Shown here: positions 33,301 through 45,300 of the stretch, in pieces
Layout: every line of letters starts with the position of its first letter
How positions within the stretch are numbered: position 1 is the stretch's first letter
Notes under the pieces: generated by a model
What the model was told of the DNA's origin: nothing
The model's database searches: none
The model's input: the letters and a program-made list of their open reading frames with translations, nothing else
Program-made: the position numbers and the translations under genes
Assembly (NCBI GenBank): GCA_949752735.1
Contig: OX457042.1
Location: forward strand, 35,663,289-35,727,288
Reading direction: 5' to 3'
DNA length: 64,000 nucleotides
From: Lumbricus terrestris
Lineage: Eukaryota; Annelida; Clitellata; Crassiclitellata; Lumbricidae

Positions 33301-36300
33301 GTACTTAAGTGACAGAACTGTACTGTGTGGCAGAGCTGTTACTGTCTTTTAGAGCTGTGCTTGTGTGGCAGAGCTGTACTTGTGTGGCAGAGCTGTACTG
33401 TCTGGCAGAGAAGTACTTGCGTGGCAGAGCTTTACATGTGGCAGAGCTGTTACTCTGTTTCAGAGCTGTGCTTGTGTGGCAGAGTTGTATACTGTCTGGC
33501 CAAACTATTCTTGTGTATCAGAGCTGTACTTATGTGGCAGAGCTGTTCTTGTATGGCAGATCTGTACTGTGTGGCAGAGCCGTAATTTCGTGACAGAGCT
33601 GTACTTGTGTGGCAAAGGTGTACTGTGTGGCAGAACTGTGCCTGTGAGGCAGAGCTGTACTTGTCTGGCAGAGATGTACTTGTGTGTCAGAGCTTTACGT
33701 GTGGCAGAGTTGTTACTGTGTTTAAGAGCTGTGCTTGTGTGGCAGAGCTGTGTTTGTGTGGCAGAGTTGTACTGTCTGGCAAACTATTCTTGTGTATCAG
33801 AGCTGTACTTATGTGGCAGAGCTGTACTTGTTTGGCAGAGCTGTACTTGCGTGGCAGATCTGTACTGTTTGGCAGAGCCGTTATTTCGTGGCAGAGCTGT
33901 CCTTGCGTGGCAAAGGTGTACTGTGCGGCAGAGCTGTACTTCTGTGGCAGAGCTGTGCCTGTGAGGCAGAGCTGCACTTGAGTGGCAAAACTGTACTTCT
34001 GTGACAGAACTGTACTTGTGTGGGAGAGCTGTTACTGTCTATCAGAGCTGTACTTGTGTGGCAGAGCTGTATTTGTGTGACAGAGTTGTACTGTCTGGTA
34101 GAGCTATTCTTGCGTGGCAGAGCCGTACTTGCATGGCAGAGCTGTACTTGCATGGCAAAGCTGTACTGTGAGGCAGAGCTGTACATGCGTGGCAGAGCTG
34201 TACTTGCGTGGCAGAGCTGTATTGCGTGGCAAAGCTGTACTTGCGTGGCAAAGCTGTACTCTGTGGCAGAGCTGTATTTGCGTAGCAGAGCTGTATTTGT
34301 ATAGCAGAGCTGTACTTACGTGGCAGAGCTGTACTTGCGTGGCAGAGCTGTACTTGCATGGCAGAGCTTACTTGCGTGGCAGAGCTGTATTTGCGTGGCA
34401 GAGCTGTACTTGTGTGGCAGATATGTGCTGTGTGGCAGAGCTGTGTTAGTGTGGCAGAGCTGTACTGTGTGGCAGAGCTGTACTAGAGTGGCAGAGCTGT
34501 ACTTGTGTGGCAGAGATGTACTGTTTGGCAGAGATGTACTTGTGTGGCAGAGCTGTACTTGTGCGGCAGAGCTGTACTGTGTGGCAGAGATGTACTTGTG
34601 TGGCAGTCATGTACTTGTGGGGCAGAGCTGTACTGTGTGGCAGAGCTGTATTTGTGTGGCAGAGCTGTTCCTGTGTGGCAGAGGTGTACTGTGTGGCAGA
34701 GGTGTACTGTTTGGCAGAGCTGTACTTGTTGGCAGAGCTTCACTTGTGTGGCAGAGCTATTCTTGTGTGGCAGAGCTGTACTTGCGTCGCAGGGCTGTGC
34801 TTGAGTGGTAGAGCTGTGTTAGTGTGGCAGAACTGTACTTGTGTGGCAGAGTTGGAATGTCTTGCAGCAGTGTCGAGTACAAACTGTAGAGGAGACAGTC
34901 AAACCTACGTGTGCTTGCAAATTGTTGGTTACATAATAAAAAAAAGTGTCACGTTAAAAGTTTTGTTCCATAAACCTAGAATTATATTTGTGCATTTATG
35001 CTTTCCAATATTAATAATTATAAGATAGGCCTAAAGTAATTGTTTGCACGTTTTTTTAACATTTATTCAGAGATTAGCCTAAGTGGATCATGTCGGTTTG
35101 ATTCACATATACAATATCGTAAGTTGTAAAACATTCAGTTCATAAACGGATCAAGTCAAGTTGATTCACTTTGACGTAAAGATTACGAATATTCTTGTGA
35201 ATTCATTACTGGCCCACGCTATAAAAATGCTATTTTCTTCAAAGTTCACTAATATTTACTGCCGGCATTATCCATGCCGATTATATGCATTTTAACAGTT
35301 TATAATATCAATCTTTCATTCCTAATTGTTTTCATTCCGATTTGAACTAGGCCAACTAGAGTAGGCCAAAACTTCAAAGTCGATTTTCTCGAAACAGCAA
35401 AATTGTCGATGAACCGCTTTTGAACTAGGGGGCTCAATTGCATGTGTGTGTGTGCGCACGCGCGTGTGTGTGTGGGTGGGTGTGCATGTGTGTGTGTGTG
35501 TGTGTAGGTTTGTTTGTTGTTTTGTGTGTGAATGTGTAGGTTTGTGAGTGTCTGTTTGCATGTATAAATTTTTTATTAATCAGTGAACATTGAGATTTTG
35601 CAATTAAAGATCCATTTACATATGACCTGCTTATGTACTGTTCTGCTTAATGCGCAGCTACACTATGGCTTGTGTGGAGGCCTTTCACGGGCCCTTCAAG
35701 ATGTGCTATATGAGTGTGTATGTTATGTTTGCTTGGGTAAATGTATCGACGTTGTTGTTTTTATATAACCTTTTATGTATCTTTCTAAAGAACTGCTGCA
35801 GATCAGAACAGTTGACAGATCTAAGCAAGTCAAACTGATTGGTTCCGCTACCTAAGAGTGTTTCTTAATTGTTACACGTATCCTTCTTTACAGTGGATGA
35901 TGGTGTAAATTTTCTTAAGCTGCACTGTTGTCTTTGTCTTACAAGAGACAAATATGCCTCTTGTCATAACCCTTTTTCTTTTTTATTCTCATTTTTGTTT
36001 GGATCAGGCACAATTTACGAAATCCTTGTACCCATACATTAACCCATTCCCGCCAGAATTTTTCCGATACCTATTGGGCTAATCGGGTCGCTAGCGACCC
36101 GATCCGGCGGGAACGGGTTAAGTAAAAGTTAAGGAATTGAATTATAACCATTGAGTTATTTATTTATCTGTGTTTTATTGCTGGAACAGGCCATGCAGGA
36201 ATTCTTTGCTCAGCTGCTGCCGGAAGAATTACGACAGGATCAAGATGGTGAGGCTTCAGGAATGAGAGAAGCTGAGATTGAAAGAGCGAAAGAATCTCTA

Positions 36301-39300
36301 CAGGATATGTTGGAAAGTGTTGTCGAAATATCTGAGGTAAGCCTGTGTTGATGTTGTTCATATTTCAATAGACACCAGTGGGAGCAGATGACTGCTGGGT
36401 AGACTAAAGTGGTTGGAGTATGTTAAGATCAGTATTTACTATACTTCAATATAATTATTTGAAGTTGTTGGAGTATGATTAGTATTTTATTTATTTATTT
36501 CTCCATATCTATAGTGCCCCTTCAAGCTCTCTACTCAGAGGCGCTCCCGACTACAGCGCGGACACTGCATCGGAGTTTCACGCTGAAGCGCCCAAGCAAT
36601 TGCGTGTGAAGGACTTGCCCAAGGTCCCTATACGCGGCGACTTGAGGTGGATTCGAACCTCGAACCTTCCGGCTCCAAGGCAACGACGCCACCACAACAA
36701 CACCGCACCCCACGTAGTTAACCACTGAGGAGCAACTCTTTTGGGAATAAAGCCATAGCAGGTAGCATTGGTTGATTCCTCTGGTTTAAGACGATAGAGT
36801 AAAACACACTCATACATCATCAATGATTCAATGATTCGTCATCTTCTATGATTAACAGATACGCAAGAAATTGAAAGACTTGGAGCGTGAACGAGATTCG
36901 TTGAAGTCTCTGGCGTCGTTTGAGTTTGAAAATCGGTCGAAGCTTGAAGGTCAGTCTGGCTGCTACACACGTCGTTTGCAGACTGCTAAACTAAAATTGT
37001 GTCTATACTTGTTGTGCTGCGTGTCCCACTACGAGCAAGTGCCTCAGTCCTACTCCATCAGCGGCATTGGCTGTTCACTGTTCAGGTCAGGATAAAATTT
37101 AGATCGGCCTGTTTGACTATCCGCGCCTCAGATTCGCATTTTGGTGTAACCTTGCGCACGTTACAAATTTATTTAATAATAATAATGATAATAATAATAA
37201 TAAGTGGTTATGCCAATGGCTCCCAATGGATTTCATTGGGAGCTATTGGCATAACCACTCATTTAGCTGATTCACCGTAAGTTAGCCGCACGTAGGCAGG
37301 TCTCCAGTAATGTATGTCGGGATATTATTATTATATAGCACTTGTTAAGAACCATTCAAAGTCCTAAATTAAAATATGGTTATTCGAGGTATGCTGAATC
37401 GTGTTTCTGTGGCTGTTTCTGTTTCTTCTGGTAGTTGAAGTGAAACAGCTTAAAGAGATCGTTGATGAGAAGACGAGGAATCTTGAGATGGCTGAGAGGA
37501 AGACTGAAGATCTTGAAGTGCTGACCAATTTCTTCAGAGAAAAGGAGTCGGATCTTAACCAGTCAGTTTATCTTAACCAGTCAGTTTATCTTAACCAGTC
37601 AGTTTATCTTAACCAGTCAGTTTTTCTTAACCAGGCAGTCGATAGATGTTGTCTGTATTTTGTTACTTAGCCAATGTTTATTGTGTTATGAAAGATAGGA
37701 CAGACAATTGCTGACTTCAATTGCAGCTACAAGTGAAGAAACATTTACAACCAAAATTTAGTTGACAATTTTTAGATTTTTTTAATTCTTTGCTGGGTTT
37801 AGCACTTTTGTTTTTTTATATGCATGTACCAAATAAATGAGACCATGTTTTACAGCAGAATTTAATTTCATAGCTATGCTCCCGAATGCATGCATCACAT
37901 CACGTCACTATTCACATTGTAATGATTCATGTATCTGCTGATTATTTACGAACGATTTTGCAAGTATTTTGATTTTTGATTGATTTGGTTCTTACAGAAA
38001 ATTAAGCATGCAGAGAGAGAGGAGCTGTTCAAAGAACACCTATCAGTTGGATGAAGTCGATGAACGAACTAGAGATCTCGAACTGACACTTCACCGTTAT
38101 AAGTAATTAGCATGTCTGTTAAATCATGTAATTTTCCTATTCTGTATTGTAAAGCGTAATTAAGTATGCAAGTAAGTATATTCTTTAGCTGCAAAAACAG
38201 CACTCTGGTGAACAAGTATCACATCTGCTTTTTATAAGTCGTTCAAATCCTACTTCTTTAGCTGTGGCTGGGAGCGCCTCTGAGTAGGTTTCTTGCTATA
38301 TAAATTCTTGAAAAGAATGAAATGAATTAATATAAAATTCACAATGGACATCAAAACCTATCGTGACTAAACAAAGTAATTAGTATGTGTATAGCATTCT
38401 AGTTTCAAGTGTTTTCCTCATCTGATTGTCTGCTCTAGGTAGCACTTGGTCATTTTGTCTGGGCCGCAATTAATGTACATGGTGTCTTCAGTGTATTTAT
38501 GCTTAACTAGTTTATCCCAGGTCAGCCTCAGTTTTCTGAATGATAAAGAAGGTATCTTACATCGGATAGCTACTGGGAAGTCCAATAAAAGATACTGGAT
38601 TTGTAATTGTTTTAACTAAATAGCTACTCTGTATGTATGATGTATCTATGTATTATATTTGTCCAAATGCTGGTGCATATGTACTTCGAGTGCTTTAAAA
38701 GACAAATCGAAACATGCACCTTTTCATTTCCTCTTCTTGGTGTCTTTACTTTCTCCTCACGCACTGTTGATCTGTTTGGACTTGGTTTTTCCTAGTTGTC
38801 CTGTTGAGAAGTTGTTTTCCTGCCACTTTTATATTTTATCCTGTATTTTTGCTACTATGTGGTGAAGTCTAAAATTTACATTTGGTCATACTTATAAAAC
38901 ATCAAAATTCTTTATGGTATTTTTAATTCTGGGAACTTATGCTGACACTTGATTTTGTGATTATCCTGGGCGTAGTTTGCTTCTTTGACACTGTTTGAAT
39001 TGTTTTTACTACAGTTTCAATTATGATTTGACTCAACAGCCCTTGGCATTATTAAATATGTTTAAGGTGGTAATTTTAAGTGCTGCTGTTGCAATGTTTT
39101 AATCCAGGGAAAGAGCCGAGAACTTTGAGAAAGAAATGCATAAAGCAGAAGCGGAGCATAGGAAACAGGTGATTTATCCATTAATGGTCATTCTGAAAAG
39201 TAATGTCTGTTCTTTGTTTGCTATGAGCAGACACTAGTGGCTAGGACACATTTGCAGACAGTGGCCTGAGAGAAATGGGTACCAAGATGTGAACTGTGAC

Positions 39301-42300
39301 TGACTACTGAGAGAGTAAAGTATAAGTAGAGTGACATGTATGCATCCTGGGCTCTGTAGAAGTTTCTCAAAGGTGTTCATACTCTGTGGAAGCAACTCCA
39401 ACAGTGGTCCAAAGATTACACCAATGGGGTGAGCTGATGGTTGAACTGCAATACACAGACTTGAGCAACAGATGCGGGTTCAATACTCAATATCCCATGT
39501 GTGTGATGGTGAACAGGGACCTGGTGCGGTATTTCCCAGGACGGAAATGGGTCGATTCCCAAGCTTGTGACAATTGCTTTCATGGCCTGTAGCTAATGGT
39601 GTGCTTCACAAATGAATTTATGAACTAATATATGGAAGAGCTTTGCATAGGAGAGAAAGTAATTAAATGCTAGATTTTTAAAATTTGATTTGGACGTTGG
39701 TCGATTCAGCATTCTCCTGCTGAGAGTTCTGTGTAGGTATGCACCAATGATAATGCCGGTGACACGAAATGGAGTATTCCCCCTGAAAGCTATCCGGGGG
39801 GATGAATTAATCTATCCCCCCGGATGGAATTAACCGGTCTATACTATCCGGGGGGATGAACCCATTCTATCCCATTTTTTGAAAAATGCGCATAATAAAA
39901 AAATTTATGCTGTAATCAAAATTTAAAGTGACTCAAATTGTTTTAAGTGTCCTAAGCAATGCTCAGATAAAGGCAACTCGAATTTATTTAGTGACTCTGA
40001 GTGTTCTTAAGTGTTTTAAATGTTTTAAGTGCTCTAAAAACAGGGCAAAAAAATTATTTAGTAGGAATAAACATACCTGTTAGTGTCATTGTTCAAAACA
40101 AAGCAGATGAAAATTAATTTGCAAAATAATACACGCGGAAGCGGTTTTCTCGACTTTTTTTAATTTGGGGGGATACAATTAATATGGGGGATACTCTATT
40201 TCGTGACACCGGTTCTTGTATCACTCTGTCAAGTCCTTAATGCACAGATGTTCATCAGTTCATGCCTTGTCCTGGAAGCAAATGTAATTGCACGATCATT
40301 GTTTTTTCTGAAGAATTATTGTGGTTAAACTCTTAATTTCTTAGCACTATTGCGGTATTTTATTTTTTGATAACATTTTGGAGAATTAATTGCACTTACC
40401 ACGTTACTGATTTGAAGTCTGTTTATTTTAGCTTGCTGCTCAAGAGAAGAAAGCGCATGAAAACTGGGTAATCTGTTTTTGCTGTTTCTATGGCTGTTTG
40501 TCTGTCTGTGTGTCTGTCTGACTGTTTGTCTGTCTGTCCTGTTATTCAAAGATGCAAGCAGGAAAATATATGAAGGTTCATTGATGATACTGAGCATTTG
40601 TGTGTGAATGGCTTATACACTCAGTGGAGGTTTAAAACTTTAAACTCTCACTCTCCACATTACACCAAATGCAAGTGACCAAGTCTTATATGTGCATACA
40701 TTATGCTTACAGTTTTGGATCAAATGGTGCACCATCATTTGATTTCATGGGTGTTGGACACTATTGCTATAGAAGTTACTAATAATAAATAATAATGCTA
40801 GCTTTGTCATTCATTCATTCATTCATTCAAGAATTTATATAGCGCTTCTTCAAGGCGACTACTCAGAAGCGCTCCCGACTCTAGCACGGCAAAAAAGGAC
40901 AGTTTTGAGTTTAGTAAAAAATGTTCCAGTAATAACCCCAGCAAGTAGACGTAGTTCCTGTGGAAGCTCATTCCACACAACTGGGCCGATCACAGAAAAG
41001 GCTCTATGCTGCATCGTTGCAGTTCGTGCAAAAGGGACCAATAGCAATCCCTTCTGTGCAGAACGGAGAAGGCGGTGGTCTAGGATACTAGTGGAGCAAC
41101 AAAGCTCTTGCAAGTACTGTGGGGCGATTCCAAGCTGGCATTGCCTAACTAGGGCAGCGATCCTAAATTCAATGCGCTGCCGAGTAGGAAGCCAGTGTAA
41201 TGTCTCCAGCATATAGCTGGACACATGATCAAATTTAGGGATATGTCCAATTAAACGTGCTGCAGAGCGTAAGACTCTGTTTAAGCACATTATTCGATTG
41301 GATGGGAGGCCAGAGTAGAGTGACGAGCAATAGTCAAGACGGGAAGTAATGAAGGAATGGACCAGAGTGGTGACAGCACTAGATGTCAGTGAACGAGCAA
41401 TTGTGCGAAGCTGACGCAATTGATAGTAGCAGTCTCGAGTAAGTCGGTGAATGTGAGGAGCAAATGTGAGCTCTTGGTCCAACAGGACACCAAGGTCACG
41501 GACCGTATTTGAGAAAGTGTAAGTGGGGAATTCAGTCACAAGTGCATCGAAGTCAATTTTAGCAAGTTGCTTACGATTGCCCAGCCAGATAAATTTAGTC
41601 TTAGTTGGGTTTAGGCGCAGTCGGTTAGATGACATCCATGTTTCTAAGGCAGTTAAGGTCTCACTCATGTCCCGGACCACTGATATGGCGCTAGACGATA
41701 GGCAATGCTTGTACGCTTGTACATCATCAGCGTAAAGCTGACCCAAAACTGCATGTGTTGTAAGAAGAGATGCAAGATCAGAAGTATAAATTATGTACAG
41801 AATTGGACCAAGGACAGATCCCTGCGATTTGTCATGCAAAATCATCAAACGTGGAGATGGCAATCAAGCGACAAATGATCGTCACTTTGCAGTCCACTGC
41901 ATCAGTTCTTTGTTTGATAGCTTTAGTATTCTTGCATTCAGTGACGTTTCTGTAACATGTATAATGTGGTTGATGATGTTTATGCTAATAATTGAAAGTG
42001 TTATTACAAGTAAATATTGTGTTATTTCTGTGGTTTATTAGCTGCTGGCTCGTCAGTGTGAACGTGAAGCTAAAGATTTTAAGAACGAGGCATCAGCATT
42101 GAAATTTAAGTGAGTTGTTCGAACTCTTTGAAGTTTAAGTGAGTGGTGTTGTTAGTGAGTTGTTCGAACTCTTTGCATTGTGTATAACTTTATAAAACAC
42201 GTTTTATGAAGCAATTATGGAGATGTTATTTTGTCAAGCCATGGATATAGTTCCAAATGTTGTTACATTGTACCATTGTGATGTGTTTGTTTGACTGTAA

Positions 42301-45300
42301 ATGCAGAATAAATTGGGAGTTCAAATCCCAAACTAGGGCAGAAAATTGTTTCGATATATCCGTTCTGCTAGCACCCCAGGCAATCTTTAGAAATCAGTAT
42401 AATTGACTGTGTGTTGATGAAAAGAAGAGATGGCAAGAGAATGGACTGGCCACTTGCCCTCAGATGCAGAAGCTAGGATGCAAAGTTTAGGTTTGGAAAA
42501 TGACCGCTTATGATGAAGCCCCGTTAAGAGTTTTCTTTTGAATTTTTGTTTGCTGCACACACACACACACACATGTGTACACACAGACGCTCATGCAGTG
42601 CATCTTATCTGTAGTTTGTGGAATATCTTCTTCTTCCTCAGCCATCCTCGTGACGAGGGTTGGCCGCATCATGAATAATCTTCTTCCACTACTTTTGTTA
42701 TTCATAATGCTGTTTGGAGAATTTATAAGATGGTAGTCCTCCACGTCTTTCCATCTCGCAGTAAGGAAGCCTTACACCAGAATCTCTAGTGAGCCTTCCC
42801 TATTGCATTTCGGCACCATATCACCATGCATGATCTTCCGCCCTAATGCTTAAGACCTGCTGCTGCTCAGGCCTTTGCCGCCCACGTTGGCCAACCTTTC
42901 AGGGTTCCTGCTGAGCCTGTCCACCTCGCGTAGCGCCCAAGGTGGTACTTCAGTCAAAGACTTTCACCACTGATGGCATAGCCTCAGCAGGCAATCCCCT
43001 ACTTGGCTGTTCACCCCTTCACCGTGATGAGGTGTGGGTCGGACTTTGAAGGGTTTGTGGAATTAGCGCCATGTATCGCAGGCTGTGTGGTTTATGTACG
43101 AGTATATTGTGGAATATACTCGTACATAAACCCGCATAAATAGCACTGCCATAGTCAACTCTCATGCATATAAAAGCATGCATCAGAGTTGTGGTGGCTT
43201 TAGCTTAAATGGTGTTTCATCAATTGATTTATCGAGTATTAGTAGACACAGGGCTGTAGAAGTTACTAATTAAGTAGAATTATGATGATAACTAGTAATA
43301 ATAATAGTAATAATACTAGTAATAATAATAGTAATGATAATAGTGTAATTGTGGCGCATTTTTCATTGTGGAATACCAGAGGCATGTGTTTATCGGTTTT
43401 TAGGATTGTGGAGCTGCAGAATCAGATGGAGGATATGTCAGCCGACAAGATGGATACAGGTCAGCAGATGCAGCATGTCGATTGTTGTATGAAACAAAGA
43501 GCATCATCTGTCTAAATGGCTTCTCAGAATCTATTTGTTTTCTCATGTCCTTGCACACTGGGAGTGCCTCTGAACGGTTCACGCTGCTAGAGGCACTTTA
43601 TAAATTAAGGCTACATTGGCAGAAAATGTTCCATGAGCTGGGAACTATCAGAGATCCTACTAAAAGGAACTGTCAGAGGTCCTACTATCATGCTGTTATT
43701 CCTTGTATGATCTTGTCTGCTAAGCACTTTTGCATCGTGGTGTCATGTTATCAGTTGCAGAAATATGTTATCGCATGGCTTCTCAATTCTCATGCATAAA
43801 ATGCCGAGATAACATATTTTTTTAAAGCCTATCAGTATGTCTCTAGTTATTTTCCATTAGTGAATTATAGCGTGTCATGAACAACTGAACATGTTTTGCA
43901 ACTTGTCGTTATTTTTCGCTCGCTATGACTCTTAACATCATTCCGGCTAGTTAGTGCAGAGTAAATATCTTTAAGAGGCGCTATATAAATTCTCAGAATA
44001 AATGAATGAACAACTGAACATAGCCGGTGCATGTAAAAAAATTGACATTTCTCACAATTAAAATTCTGGAGCAGTAACCATGACTAAATTCATGTTGCAT
44101 GAGAAAGCACTTCATCAAGTTGACATTGTAGTTAATTTTTTTATTATTTAGGCATTTCCCGTTATATCTGCTGGCTGTATTCAAAGTCTGAGTAGGTTTT
44201 TTGAAATAATATTGTTATCATTTTCAATACAATTAGTATTGTACCAGGCACAACTATTGCATTGGTGTTTATGATACTATTTCATATCTCGGAATGTTAT
44301 TATTATTTTAAATCATGTTTGTCTATGTTAACAGATTCTATGAAGGACTCGTCTTCCTTGTTACCCGAAATGGTGTTAGGAAGGCCACCGCTACATCCTC
44401 CGATGCTTCCAGGAATGATTCCTCCTCGATTTGAGTTAGTTATAGCTCTGTTCACTTGCATCAAATTACTTAAACTTAATTTACATGATTGCATATTCTT
44501 ATTAGAGGTTAAGGTTAATATATTTTTCTTGCAATGTCTCTTGTTTTTATTACAACAATCTACGTAAATTTAGTTTGCTACCTCTTGGTGAAATAGAGCT
44601 AAAGTGTATTGTTATTGTTGGTATTTGATTATGGCATTGTCTCTATGGAGGCTTGAACTTGTGGTCCATGCCTTACAAGGCATGTGCTCTAATCGACTGG
44701 TGTTTTCTTAGCATCTTTCACAAACTTGCCAGTTTTTTTATTACTGACTGGTTCTATAGATTTTGTGCGTTTATTATACACCAGAATGTACATAGCAATT
44801 GGCCCCTCTCGCTCACGGACTAAGTACTATAATGCAGCAGTGCTCTTTCTCAGTGGCTGGTCGTAGAACCTGGAATGGGCTCCCTGTTGTACCTCACCTT
44901 GTGCCTAGAAGTCACACCTCTATGTTTCTTTCTCCCTTAAAAACTGCCTTAAGTATTTAGCCATTGTTGGACTGGGAGCGCTTCTGAGTAGATTACCTTG
45001 AAGGTGTGCTATGTAAAAAGTCAATAATAATAATATTAATGAATTATCTTATCGGTGATTGTATATTTTGCACTTTAATCAGCATCTACTTCAGTTACTG
45101 GTGACATCTGTTGACAATTAATGCAATCATTTTGTCTTCTTCTTCGCAGCGGTATCTTCCCTCCAGACTTGCCTCCGTTTTACGTTCCTCCGATGATCAA
45201 GCTACCGTTTCCTCCGCACCTTTTCGACATCCCATCTTCTCATAACAATCCATACTTCGACGAGACTTACGCGCACAACCACAGGCGATCTCTTCCGTTC

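Noticed and set aside
33309..35028. Many overlapping 80-199-codon frames on both strands (VAELYLCGRAVLVWQ-type peptides)
   Set aside because: They come from the 19-bp minisatellite. Frames drift with unit length, there are no splice-linked exons, and the region is inside an intron.
40859..41863. A 334-codon intronless frame that could be taken for a host gene
   Set aside because: It contains RT motifs (QGSVLGPILY, YADD), is 5'-truncated and ends in a LINE tail with a microsatellite; it is a retrotransposon copy.
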